A stretch of DNA of 27,283 nt from JAVZGQ01 sp039000685 (GTDB lineage: Archaea > Aenigmatarchaeota > Aenigmatarchaeia > CG10238-14 > SCSR01). Shown piece after piece: positions 7,624-16,300 of this stretch (positions are counted from its first letter, which is position 1; the number at the start of each line of letters is the position of its first letter). The notes below the pieces were generated by a model. The model had not been told where the DNA came from, did no database searches, and saw only the letters and a program-made list of their open reading frames with translations. The DNA lies in assembly GCA_039000685.1 (NCBI GenBank), contig JAWBNW010000007.1, forward strand, positions 1 through 27,283, written 5' to 3'. Made by a program: the position numbers and the translations under genes.

Positions 7624-7804
7624 AGAGGATGAAGTTATCTCAATGATTTATGGTTTGCTTCAAGGCTTAAGAGCTTACAGGCAAGCCTACAGCAAGCTGA
7701 ACAACAAAGAGCAAGAAAGTGATGAAATAAAACTGGAAGAAGTGATAAGCAGATACAAACAATTCGAGCAATTGCTTTCTTTCCTTGGAAAGGTGCTGGG
7801 ATGA
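7616..7804 (+). CDS. Small soluble helical protein, 62 aa
   Basis: Acidic N-terminus (MVEEDEVI), wholly helical appearance, no cysteine and no membrane segment. It overlaps the previous gene by 8 bases and ends one base before the next start, which fits coupled translation. No recognisable family. Its size and position suggest a partner of the flanking helical proteins. Confidence 0.55.
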   Translation: MVEEDEVISMIYGLLQGLRAYRQAYSKLNNKEQESDEIKLEEVISRYKQFEQLLSFLGKVLG

Positions 7805-8206
7805 ATGAAAGACTATCTTTCAAGATTGATTGAATACCAAGAGTTAATGAGAGAGATTGAGATTGCAGGAGAAGAACATCTCAAGATCATCAAGCAAAAT
7901 TCATCCAGCTACTTGAAAAAAGTTGAAGAGTTAAGAGCAAGAATTGCTTCAGATGTTTTCCTAACTGCTGAAGACAAAGAAAAAATGCTCAAGAGAATTT
8001 CAAGCTATGTGGAGCAGTTTGAGCCAAAGAGAGATGAGCTAGACATAAATTCTCTTTTGTTAGGAGCCCTTTTAACTCTGTTAGCAAAAGAGGGGATACT
8101 TCAAGATGTGATTGAAAGAATTGGGGAGGTGTTGAGTGATGCCAACCAGCTATATTCACAAAAAGATTTCGAAAATCTTGTTGGACAAATCTTGCGAAAA
8201 CACTAA
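7805..8206 (+). CDS. Soluble helical protein, 133 aa
   Basis: Rich in Glu, Lys and Leu with heptad-like spacing over residues about 10-85, then a hydrophobic helix (about 87-97, INSLLLGALLTLLA) that could be amphipathic or a membrane segment. ATG directly follows the preceding TGA. Its last 68 bases also encode the start of the following gene in another frame. No family recognised. Confidence 0.62.
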   Translation: MKDYLSRLIEYQELMREIEIAGEEHLKIIKQNSSSYLKKVEELRARIASDVFLTAEDKEKMLKRISSYVEQFEPKRDELDINSLLLGALLTLLAKEGILQDVIERIGEVLSDANQLYSQKDFENLVGQILRKH

Positions 8207-8402
8207 CAAATTCATAGACTATCCTGTGAAGATCTTCGGTAAAAAACACAGGATCTTGTTTCATGACCCAATCTCTGCTTTAATTATTGGAATCGCTTGC
8301 GATGGTTTGGAAGGGGCAGCTTCAGGTTTGCTCCATATTGCAACTGACACCTACTGTTCGAAATATCCTATAGTTAGGAAAATCTTAGAGTACCTACTTT
8401 AG
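8139..8402 (+). CDS. Small His-rich membrane-hydrolase-like protein, 87 aa
   Basis: The protein has histidines in a spaced pattern (YIHKK, KKHRILFHD, LLHIATD) followed by Asp, and a hydrophobic stretch (SALIIGIACDGLEGAASGLL). This recalls the HR...H...D spacing of the DUF457/YdjM membrane-bound metal-dependent hydrolases, but the protein is much shorter, so the link is a guess. GGGGAGGTG (8123-8131) lies 7 bases before ATG 8139; GTG 8136 is an alternative. It overlaps the previous gene by 68 bases and the convergent rnz by 9 bases. Confidence 0.55.
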   Translation: MPTSYIHKKISKILLDKSCENTNKFIDYPVKIFGKKHRILFHDPISALIIGIACDGLEGAASGLLHIATDTYCSKYPIVRKILEYLL

Positions 8403-9299
8403 CCTTACTTGCATGAAATCAAAAGCAACTCTCGTGTTCGGGAAGATCTTCTTTGCTTCTTCTTCCAACTCCTTTGCATCAGTGTATCGCCTGCTTATGT
8501 GAGTCAAAATTAGCTGCTTGACATTTGCTTCTTTTGCAATTTTTGCAGCCTGCTTTACATCAGCATGAGCCTTTCCTTCTTCCTCTTCTAGAAAAGTTCC
8601 ATCATGAATGAGTAAGTCAGCGTTTCTTGAAATTTCCAAAATATTGTCGCAAGGTTTGGTATCGCCAGAGTAAACGACTTTCAAACCAGGCCTGAGATTT
8701 GCTAAGTCTTCCACTCTTATTTCTCTTCCCTTATATTCAACTTTCCCCCTTTTCTTCAGCTTTTTGAGCCAAGCTCCACTCCTCAAACCGAGCTCTTTCA
8801 GCCTTTTTATGTCTATGTTCCACCTTGGCTTTTCTTGGAAACAGTATGCTACTGCCGGCACAGTATGGAGAACGGGGATTGAAAACACTTGATATTCTTG
8901 AGCTTCGTCTATTAGCTCTGGCTTGTTTCCTTCAAAAGGAACATTCATAGCTTCAACCGGAAACCTCAAGCCGAAATATCCCAGATCTAAAATGTTTGAA
9001 ACAAATTTTTCAGCTTCTGGTCCAAAAATCTTCAGTTCAGCCTTCCTCTTCTCCAAGCTCATGGTCTGAACCAGGGGAATCAATCCAGAAAAATGGTCAG
9101 CATGCCAGTGGGAAATGAAAATTTTATTTATCTTCATGAAGCTTATGTTTGATTGCATCAGCTGCTTTTGAGTTCCTTCCCCACAATCGAAAAGCAAAGT
9201 GTCTTTCTCTTCACCAAAATATTCTAGAGCTATGGCTGGATGTCCTCTATCTTTGCTTGGAATTCCTGAGACTGTGCCAAGAAAAGTTATTTGGATCAT
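8394..9299 (-). CDS. rnz: Ribonuclease Z (tRNA 3' endonuclease), 301 aa
   Basis: A zinc metallo-beta-lactamase-fold endonuclease that cuts 3' trailers from precursor tRNAs after the discriminator base. The zinc motif HWHADH is at residues 64-69. Further conserved positions are the LFDCGEGTQ strand (about 36-44), VLHTVP, YSGDTKPC, HDGTFLEEE and LILTHISRRY, all in family order; length matches the usual 300-310. Start ATG 9299 overlaps the stop of cca (9296), so the two enzymes of tRNA 3' end formation are made together. All five tRNA genes in the window lack encoded CCA and so need both activities. Confidence 0.95.
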   Translation of the reverse strand: MIQITFLGTVSGIPSKDRGHPAIALEYFGEEKDTLLFDCGEGTQKQLMQSNISFMKINKIFISHWHADHFSGLIPLVQTMSLEKRKAELKIFGPEAEKFVSNILDLGYFGLRFPVEAMNVPFEGNKPELIDEAQEYQVFSIPVLHTVPAVAYCFQEKPRWNIDIKRLKELGLRSGAWLKKLKKRGKVEYKGREIRVEDLANLRPGLKVVYSGDTKPCDNILEISRNADLLIHDGTFLEEEEGKAHADVKQAAKIAKEANVKQLILTHISRRYTDAKELEEEAKKIFPNTRVAFDFMQVRLK

Positions 9300-10726
9300 G
9301 CAAGACTCTCTTTCTCAAAATATTTTCTCAAGAAAACTCCAAATTCTCTTTCTTTGCTCACTAGTTCAATTATTCTATCTGTCCCAGATATTATTTCAAA
9401 TCCTTTGACAAGCTGGTCTGCTATTTGGTTCGGGATTCCTTTTGCTTTCAGTATGCTGGAATCCACATTCAAGCTATCGAAGAGCTTCTCTCTTGCAGTC
9501 AAGAATTTCCTCTTGACTTCAACGACCCAATTTTTTCCCTCAATGAACGGCCCATTTATAGCCACATCTCTGTACTTGTCCAAAAATCTTTTTGAGTCAT
9601 CTTGATCAAAAACCTCCGGCCCAACTTTCTTCTGTACTGCTGGCAAACTGAAGACTTCCATCTCCAGCAAGACCACAGCCAAGTCTTTCTCGTTTGTAAA
9701 GCAATCTTTCCTCAAAACTTTGAACTCGTACTTGGTCTCCTCCAAGATGCTCTCAAGTCTTTCAGCAAATCTCCTGAGCTGAGGCCAAAGAACATCTGGA
9801 ACAACATCTGGTGGGGTGAATTTTACCAAAATCAATTCTGTTTTCCTTTCCAATAACTTTTCTATAAGCTCTTTTTCAGATATTGCTTGGAGCTGTTTGG
9901 GGAAAAACACCTCCTCTCTTGGATTTTCAAGAAATTCTTTTGCCAGTCTCTTGAGCTTGAAGAAATTTTCAGGTGATAAAGCTGCTGCCGTGTTTCTGTT
10001 CTTGTCAGTTGGATCAATCAAAATCAAAACTTGTTTTGGAAACATTTTCTTGAGCTTGGAGAAGTCTTCTTTTTTGTAGAATTTCTCCAAGTCTATTATT
10101 TCACCTGGCTTCCAATTCAATGCCTGTTTTAGAACATTCAAAAAACTTTTGTACTTGATGATCAAAAGCTCGCAGACATAGCCGGAAAAACCTTCTGTCT
10201 TTGCATCAGCACCATATATCTTGTTTGCGGTCAAGAATTGCTTCAAAAGCCTTACTTGATCCGAAAGTTTTAAAGGCAAGTTTTTCTGAAGGTACTTCAC
10301 ATGAAAGGGTGTTCTATCAACAGCAGACTTCAAATTTTCCGTGCTCTTGACATCAAAACATGGCACGATATCTATTTCTATCCCTTCCACATTGCCGGAA
10401 ACATAAGGGTGTTGGGCATATTCTATCCTAAAGCTCCCTCCCAATTCTCTCATTATCTTCTTCCCAACCTCAAGACCTCTTTTTTCAAGCTGCTTGGCTG
10501 TCATCTTTGGTGGGAAGAGAATGAAAACATCGAACTCTTTTTTGCCTGGAAGCCAAGTGTCTCTCGTGACACTGCCTGCAACCATGGGTTTTGCTCTAAA
10601 TTTCTTTGCTACTTTCTTCGCAACCTTCAAGCACTTTCTCAAAACAGAGTTGAGCTTTTTCTTCTCTTCTGCAGATGGCTTGATTTTTTTCAAAACACTT
10701 TTCAGAATTTTTGAATGGCTTGCCAT
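9296..10726 (-). CDS. cca: Archaeal CCA tRNA nucleotidyltransferase, 476 aa
   Basis: Class I CCA-adding enzyme, which builds or repairs the 3' CCA of tRNA without a nucleic acid template. The catalytic segment AGSVTRDTWLPG is followed by acid pair E-F-D (KKEFDVFILF) and a third acid in GIEIDIVPCFD. The archaeal central and tail domains follow, and length is slightly above the usual 440-460. I prefer ATG 10726 (MASHSKILK) over an upstream TTG at 10735. Promoter sequence is shared with the divergent 52-aa gene region. Its stop overlaps the rnz start. Confidence 0.94.
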   Translation of the reverse strand: MASHSKILKSVLKKIKPSAEEKKKLNSVLRKCLKVAKKVAKKFRAKPMVAGSVTRDTWLPGKKEFDVFILFPPKMTAKQLEKRGLEVGKKIMRELGGSFRIEYAQHPYVSGNVEGIEIDIVPCFDVKSTENLKSAVDRTPFHVKYLQKNLPLKLSDQVRLLKQFLTANKIYGADAKTEGFSGYVCELLIIKYKSFLNVLKQALNWKPGEIIDLEKFYKKEDFSKLKKMFPKQVLILIDPTDKNRNTAAALSPENFFKLKRLAKEFLENPREEVFFPKQLQAISEKELIEKLLERKTELILVKFTPPDVVPDVLWPQLRRFAERLESILEETKYEFKVLRKDCFTNEKDLAVVLLEMEVFSLPAVQKKVGPEVFDQDDSKRFLDKYRDVAINGPFIEGKNWVVEVKRKFLTAREKLFDSLNVDSSILKAKGIPNQIADQLVKGFEIISGTDRIIELVSKEREFGVFLRKYFEKESLA

Positions 10727-10774
10727 AATTAACAATAGGGTTGAGAAAAATAAATGTGAGTAAGGTTTAAAAAC

Positions 10775-10848
10775 AATCTTCTTTTTAATAGAAGATTCTT
10801 TACTACTTAAGAATAGTAAAGTTTATATACTAGTACTACCATATAGTA
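10775..10848 (+). promoter_or_regulatory. Promoter with tandem inverted repeats
   Basis: Two perfect 8-bp inverted repeats lie back to back. The first is AATCTTCT/AGAAGATT (10775-10782 and 10790-10797). The second is CTTTACTA/TAGTAAAG (10798-10805 and 10814-10821), abutting a strong TATA box TTTATATA (10822-10829). The pentamer TAGTA or its complement recurs at 10801, 10814, 10828-10838 and 10844. The expected start site near 10850 makes the ATG at 10853 almost leaderless. The arrangement looks like operators around a promoter. Confidence 0.55.
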
Positions 10849-10852
10849 ACAT

Positions 10853-11011
10853 ATGAATGGAAATAAAGAAGAGTTGAAGTTTTTCGAAGAGCAGCTGTAC
10901 GAAGCCAAGCAAGCCTTGTTTGCAGCCAGGACGATAAAGCAAGCGAGGTTCTTGCAGAACAGGATAAAATATTTGACAGAAATGGTGAAAGAAGCCAAGA
11001 ATAAGAAATGA
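10853..11011 (+). CDS. Helical protein of 52 aa
   Basis: A short ORF, ATG 10853 to TGA 11009-11011, encoding a highly charged helical peptide (MNGNKEELKFFEEQLYEAK, then an Ala/Lys/Arg-rich helix and a Lys-rich tail). Two amphipathic helices with heptad-like leucines and phenylalanines are likely. It is preceded by one of the strongest TATA boxes in the window, flanked by inverted repeats, and is probably translated from a leaderless mRNA. GC content and codon use (GCC, AAG, AGG) are higher than in the flanks, supporting real coding. Function unknown; a small regulator or an RNA- or protein-binding peptide are possibilities. Confidence 0.6.
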   Translation: MNGNKEELKFFEEQLYEAKQALFAARTIKQARFLQNRIKYLTEMVKEAKNKK

Positions 11012-11093
11012 AAGAAAGGCTTAAGAACTTTTCTTCTATATTCTTCATCACAAAAATTTTTTTAAACTCTTCTGACTAATTTTGGGTTGGGTC

Positions 11094-12212
11094 TTGTCCG
11101 AAGCAGTTTTGGCATTAGAAGATGGAACAATATTTAAAGGCAGAGGTTTTGGCTATCCTTCTGAAGTTTCTGGTGAGGTTGTATTCAACACCGGGATGGT
11201 TGGCTACACAGAATCTCTAACAGACCCTTCTTACAATGGCCAAATATTGACACAAACTTGGATCTTGATCGGGAATTATGGTGTGCCCCCAACTTCTCTA
11301 GTTGATAAATTTAATTTTCCCCTGCATTTTGAGTCTGAAAGAATACAAGTAAAGGGATATGTAGTTCAAGAGCTTGTGAGAAAGCCAAGCCATTGGTCGA
11401 ACAACAAAAGCTTGGATGAATGGCTTTCTGAGCAGAAGATTCCGGGGATAGAAGGAATAGATACTCGAGAATTGACAAAAAAACTTAGGATTAAAGGCGT
11501 GATGCTGGGAATTTTGAAGGTTGCTGAGAAAATTGATGTTGAAGAAATAAAAGAGAAAGTCAAAAGAATAGAAGACCCTAACAAAAGAGATTTGGTGAAA
11601 GAAGTAAGCATCGAGAAGCCGATAGAATATAAAAACGCTTCATCTACTGTGGTGCTGGTAGATTGTGGGGTTAAATTTGGAATATTGAGGAATTTGGCAG
11701 CAAGAGGTGTAGATATAGTGAGGGTGCCTTACGATTATCCTGCTGAAAAAATCTTGGAATACAAGCCTTCTGGTATTATTATATCAAATGGTCCTGGAGA
11801 TCCGAAAAAATGCGAGAAAACTATTCAAACCGTGAAAGAGCTTATGGAAACTGATCTACCGATGATGGGAATTTGTTTGGGTTGTCAAATTCTTGCTTTG
11901 GCTGCTGGTGCCGACACTTTCAAGCTCAAGTTTGGACATCGAGGCTCAAACCACCCTGCTTTTGATTTGTTTGGGAAAAAATGCTATATCACGAGCCAAA
12001 ACCATGGCTATGCTGTAGACCCAGAAAGTCTGAAAGAAACTGACTTCGAAATTTGGTTCATCAACGCGAACGATAAAACTGTTGAGGGAATAAAACACAA
12101 GAGAAAACCGATTTTTGCAACTCAATTTCACCCAGAAGCTTCCCCCGGCCCTTATGAAACTGAATTTTTGTTCGATTTGTTTGTGAAGGAGGTGAAAAGA
12201 TATAAGGGATGA
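11094..12212 (+). CDS. carA: Carbamoyl-phosphate synthase small subunit
   Basis: Glutaminase subunit that releases ammonia from glutamine for carbamoyl-phosphate synthesis. The N-terminal domain has ALEDGTIFKGRGFGYP and GMVGYTESLTDPSYNGQIL. The class I amidotransferase domain follows, with nucleophile Cys in MGICLGCQILALAAG and the His/Glu of ATQFHPEASPGP. About 372 residues, normal. No ATG fits: TTG 11094 gives MSEAVLALEDG, which matches family N-termini, and TTG 11082 is an alternative. A T-rich TATA region near 11060 implies a leaderless or very short-leader mRNA. First gene of carA-carB-pyrB-pyrI; its 3' end carries the Shine-Dalgarno for carB. Confidence 0.93.
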   Translation: MSEAVLALEDGTIFKGRGFGYPSEVSGEVVFNTGMVGYTESLTDPSYNGQILTQTWILIGNYGVPPTSLVDKFNFPLHFESERIQVKGYVVQELVRKPSHWSNNKSLDEWLSEQKIPGIEGIDTRELTKKLRIKGVMLGILKVAEKIDVEEIKEKVKRIEDPNKRDLVKEVSIEKPIEYKNASSTVVLVDCGVKFGILRNLAARGVDIVRVPYDYPAEKILEYKPSGIIISNGPGDPKKCEKTIQTVKELMETDLPMMGICLGCQILALAAGADTFKLKFGHRGSNHPAFDLFGKKCYITSQNHGYAVDPESLKETDFEIWFINANDKTVEGIKHKRKPIFATQFHPEASPGPYETEFLFDLFVKEVKRYKG

Positions 12213-15200
12213 GAGCATAAAAAAAGTCCTCATCTTGGGCAGCGGTGCAAAGTGTTGAAAAACACGCACATTCAAAATAGGTGAAGCTGGAGAATTTGAC
12301 TACTCTGGAGCACAAGCAATCAAAGCCCTAAAAGAAGAGGGAATAAAAGTAGTTCTTGTAAACCCAAACATAGCAACAATTCAAACAGATGAAAGGTTTG
12401 TCGACAAAGTCTATTTCTTGCCAATAACTCCTGAGTTTGTGGGAAAAGTGATAGAAAAGGAAAGGCCTGATGGAATTTTGTTGACTTTTGGGGGACAAAC
12501 GGCATTGAACTGCGGAGTAGAGCTCTACGAGAGAGGGATTCTAGAGAAATATGGTGTAAGGGTTTTGGGAACTGGAATAGAGGCGATAGAAATTGCAGAC
12601 GATAGGGAAAAATTCAAGAATACTTTGCTCAAGAACAATTTGCCAGTGCCAAGAAGTGAAAGAGTGAACAGTATAGAAGAGGCAGTAGAAGCTGCTAAGA
12701 AGATAGGATACCCTGTAATGGTTAGGGTTGCTTACACGCTTGGGGGCCAAGGCTCTGGTGTTGCAAAAGATGAAGATCAATTGAGAGAAATAGCGTCTTT
12801 AGGCTTAGCACATAGCAGGATAAATCAGATCTTGGTTGAGGAATATCTTGGAAAGTGGAAAGAGGTTGAGTATGAAGTGATGAGGGATAAAGAAGACAAT
12901 TGTCTGATAGTCTGCAACATGGAAAATTTTGATCCCATGGGTGTACATACCGGTGAGAGTATAGTCGTGGCCCCCTCTCAAACTCTGACAAACAGGGAAT
13001 ACCATTTGCTTAGGATCACGAGTTTCAAAGTCATTAGAGCTTTGGGGATAGTTGGTGAGTGCAACATACAGTTCGCGCTCAACCCAAAAAGTGAAGAATT
13101 CAAAATAATAGAAGTGAACTCCAGGCTTTCGAGAAGTTCTGCCCTTGCATCAAAAGCCACTGGCTATCCGATAGCTTACATCGCAGCAAAATTGGCAATA
13201 GGCTATACTCTCCCAGAACTTCTGAATAAAGTCACTCAAGCTACAACAGCCTGCTTTGAGCCTGCCCTGGATTACATAGTTGTGAAAATTCCAAGGTGGG
13301 ACTTCCAGAAGTTCAAGAATGTTTCAAGGAGAATTGGGACTCAGATGAAGTCAATAGGAGAAGTGATGGCAATAGGAAGGAGTTTTGAAGAAGCTCTCCA
13401 AAAAGCAGTAAGGATGCTTGAAATTGGGAAAGAAATCACAGATGTTGATGAATTGACAAGCGAGAGAGAAAAAATAAAAGAAATGTTAGAAAAGCCAACT
13501 GATGAAAGAATTTTCTACATAGTTAAAGCTCTCAAGATTGGTATGAGTGAAAAAGAAATTTACGAGCTAACAGGAATTGATGAATGGTTCTTGTACAAAA
13601 TAAAGGAAATAATCGAGATGGAAGAAGAAATCAAAAGGGGCTTGAATGAAGATGTCTTGAGAAGAGCAAAAAAACTTGGTTTTTCTGATAAAAAGATTGG
13701 AGAGCTTGTTGGGAAGAAAGAAGCAGAAATAAGAGAAATAAGAAAATCTTTTGGTATAGTGCCTGTGGTTAAACAAATAGACACACTAGCTGCAGAGTGG
13801 CCAGCCAAAACAAATTACCTTTACATGACTTACAATGGTAATGGGGATGATATAGAATTTGAAAAAAAGAGGGAGGTGATAGTTCTCGGCTCAGGTTGCT
13901 ACAGGATCGGCTCAAGCGTAGAGTTTGATTGGTGTTGTGTAAACATGGCTTGGGCCTTGAAAGAAAGGGGATTTGAAAACATAATGATAAATTGCAATCC
14001 TGAGACTGTTTCCACAGATTTTGATGTGATGGACAAGCTTTACTTTGAAGAGCTAACCTTGGAGAGAGTCTTAGACATTTATGAGAAGGAAAATCCAGAA
14101 GGAATTGTCGTTAGCGTTGGGGGCCAAACACCAAACAATCTGGCCCTCAAGCTTGCAAAAAATGGTGTGAAGATAATTGGAACTTCCGCTGAAGATATAG
14201 ACAGAGCAGAAGATAGGGCAAAATTCAGCAAGCTTTTGGACGAGCTTGGAATCAAACAGCCTAAGTGGGGAAAGGTTGAAAATTTGGAAAAAGCTAAAGA
14301 ACTTGCTGAAAAAATAGGATATCCTGTTTTGATCAGACCTTCTTACGTTCTTTCAGGCTCAGCGATGAATGTTGCGACAAACGAAGCTCAGTTGAAAGAA
14401 TACTTGACAAAAGCAGCAAAAGTTTCTAGAGAATATCCTGTGGTGATATCCAAGTTCATGACAAATGCCAGAGAAGTTGAAGCTGATTGTGTTTCAGATG
14501 GTGAAAATGTTTTGATTGGCGCAATCATTGAGCATTTGGAAAATGCCGGTGTTCATTCGGGAGATGCAACCATGAGCATTCCAACCTTCACGATAAGTGA
14601 AGACGTTAAAAATAGGATAAGAGATTACACAGGGAAAATTGCTCGGTCACTCAGGATCAAAGGCCCATTCAACATTCAGTATTTATTCAAAGATGGTGAG
14701 ATTTATGTTATAGAGTGCAATTTGAGAGCTTCAAGAAGCATGCCTTTTGTCTCCAAGACCATAGGGATAAACTTGATGCAAATCGCTGCCGACGCCATTC
14801 TTGGTAAAAGAATTAAAGACGGTGAATATGTGCCAAATGTTTTTGCAGTAAAAGTACCACAATTTTCTTTCATGAGACTAGAGGGTGTTGATCCCGTGAC
14901 TGGGGTGGAGATGGTTTCCACGGGAGAGGTCGCAGCTTTTGGCAAAACTTTTGATGAAGCTTTTGTTAAAGCTTTAATAGCAAGTGGTGTTGAGCTTCCA
15001 AAGATTGGTGATGGTGTTTTGATTTCAATAGGAGAAGATAAGAGTAAGATAATCGAAGTTGCAAACAAACTTACAAACAAAAAAATGAAAATATATGCAA
15101 CAGAAAAAACTTCCGAAGAATTGAAGAAATATGGTATAGAAAATGAATTGATAAAAAAAGTTAGTGAGCCAAGACCAAACATTCTAGACTATTTGATGAA

Positions 15201-15408
15201 CAAGAAAATAAAAATGGTGATAAACATTTCATTTGCGAATGGTTTGATTGACACTCAAGCCCTGGATGATGAATACTTGATAAGAAGAAAGGCTGTAGAA
15301 TTCAAAGTCCATGTGATTAGCAACCTACAAGCAACAAAAGCCATAACAGACGCTTTAGATTTTTATTATAGAAATGGGATTGAGAATTATGTTGAATTTG
15401 CGAAATAA
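12202..15408 (+). CDS. carB: Carbamoyl-phosphate synthase large subunit, mRNA interrupted by a 21-nt intron
   Basis: Makes carbamoyl phosphate from bicarbonate, ATP and ammonia from CarA. Two ATP-grasp halves are clear (LLTFGGQTALNCGVEL and VVSVGGQTPNNLALKL; IEVNSRLSRSSALASKATGYP and IECNLRASRSMPFVSK) plus the C-terminal MGS-like domain. The reading frame contains TGA at 12256-12258. Excising 12251-12271 joins 12202-12250 to 12272-15408 and gives 1061 residues, the usual length, with N-terminal GSGAIKIGEAGEFDYSG, which matches the conserved CarB start. No ATG, GTG or TTG lies between the in-frame stop at 12193 and the conserved region. ATA 12202, six bases after GGAGGTGA (12188-12195), is the likely start. 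A conventional ATG at 12418 would lose about 65 essential residues. Confidence 0.9.
12251..12271 (+). other. Predicted 21-nt archaeal bulge-helix-bulge intron in carB mRNA
   Basis: Central helix GTGC (12245-12248) with GCAC (12266-12269). The 5' bulge is AAA (12249-12251) and the 3' bulge is ATT (12270-12272). The intron hairpin is GTGTT (12252-12256) with AACAC (12261-12265), closed by a GAAA tetraloop. Cutting after the second base of each bulge restores the CarB frame and consensus. The outer exon-exon helix is only about 1 bp, so this is a relaxed motif. The in-frame TGA lies within it. Confidence 0.85.
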
Positions 15409-16300
15409 GAGCATAATCTCGATAAGGGATTTGAAGAAAGAAGAGATAGAACTTATTTTGAATGAAGCTGAAATAATGGAAAAAAGGTTGGAGAGAAAAG
15501 AGCCTTTGTACTACATGAAGAATAAAATCATGGCAAGCTTATTCTTTGAACCGAGCACCAAAACAAGACTTTCTTTTAGTGCTGCCATGCAAAGACTTGG
15601 TGGAAGTGTGATAGAAATTGAATATTCGACAACAACAAAAAATTTCATCGATAAAATTAAAATGATTGAAAATTATTGTGATGTTATTCTCTTGAGACAC
15701 CCGAAAGAAGGTTCAGCAAGACTGGCATCGGAGATTTTAAAGAAACCGGTAATAAATGCGGGCGATGGTTCAAACCAACATCCTACTCAAACACTAATTG
15801 ATTTATTCGCGATAAGAAAATTGAAAGGTAAGATTGAAAATTTAAACATAAGTTTGATTGGAGATTTAAAATACAATGCTGTAATAAAATCTTTGTTTTA
15901 TGCCCTTGGCCTGTTTAAAGTAAACATAACTTTGGCTTCACCTCCAGAGCTTCAGATGTCATGGGAAAATGTGGAAGAAGTCAGAGATAAATTTGGGATT
16001 AAAATTTTCCAAACAAATAGTTTAAGGTCTGCAATCGAGGATGCTGATGTTTTATATATCTGTGGAATAAAGAAAGAAAAATTTGTTGATGTTTTTGAAG
16101 CAGAAAAAATACAAAAGAATTTCAGAATAACTCCAGAACTTTTAGAAAATGCTAAAGAAGATATGATAATTTTACATCCCCTACCAAAAGATATAGAAAT
16201 TGATTCAGGAATTGATGAAACAAAATTTGCCAAATATTATGAACAAGCTTCTTATGGTTTACCTGTAAGAATGGCTTTGCTCTCACTGGTGGTCGGATGA
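15389..16300 (+). CDS. pyrB: Aspartate carbamoyltransferase catalytic subunit, 303 aa
   Basis: Condenses carbamoyl phosphate with aspartate, the committed step of pyrimidine synthesis. The carbamoyl-phosphate loop reads FEPSTKTRLSF (S56-T57-K58-T59-R60; the usual motif is STRTR). HPTQTLIDLF, a GDLKYN strand, HPLPKDIEID and YGLPVRMALL follow in family order. Length is normal (about 300-310). ATG 15389 overlaps the end of carB by 20 bases; an upstream ATG 15374 would add five residues. The start of pyrI overlaps its stop (16297-16300), so catalytic and regulatory chains are coupled. Confidence 0.94.
   Translation: MLNLRNKSIISIRDLKKEEIELILNEAEIMEKRLERKEPLYYMKNKIMASLFFEPSTKTRLSFSAAMQRLGGSVIEIEYSTTTKNFIDKIKMIENYCDVILLRHPKEGSARLASEILKKPVINAGDGSNQHPTQTLIDLFAIRKLKGKIENLNISLIGDLKYNAVIKSLFYALGLFKVNITLASPPELQMSWENVEEVRDKFGIKIFQTNSLRSAIEDADVLYICGIKKEKFVDVFEAEKIQKNFRITPELLENAKEDMIILHPLPKDIEIDSGIDETKFAKYYEQASYGLPVRMALLSLVVG

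Noticed and set aside
12202..15408. carB as a pseudogene because of the in-frame TGA
   Set aside because: The remaining 1046 codons are intact with all ATP-grasp motifs, the operon is otherwise complete, and the disruption is exactly a bulge-helix-bulge insert whose removal restores the family consensus.
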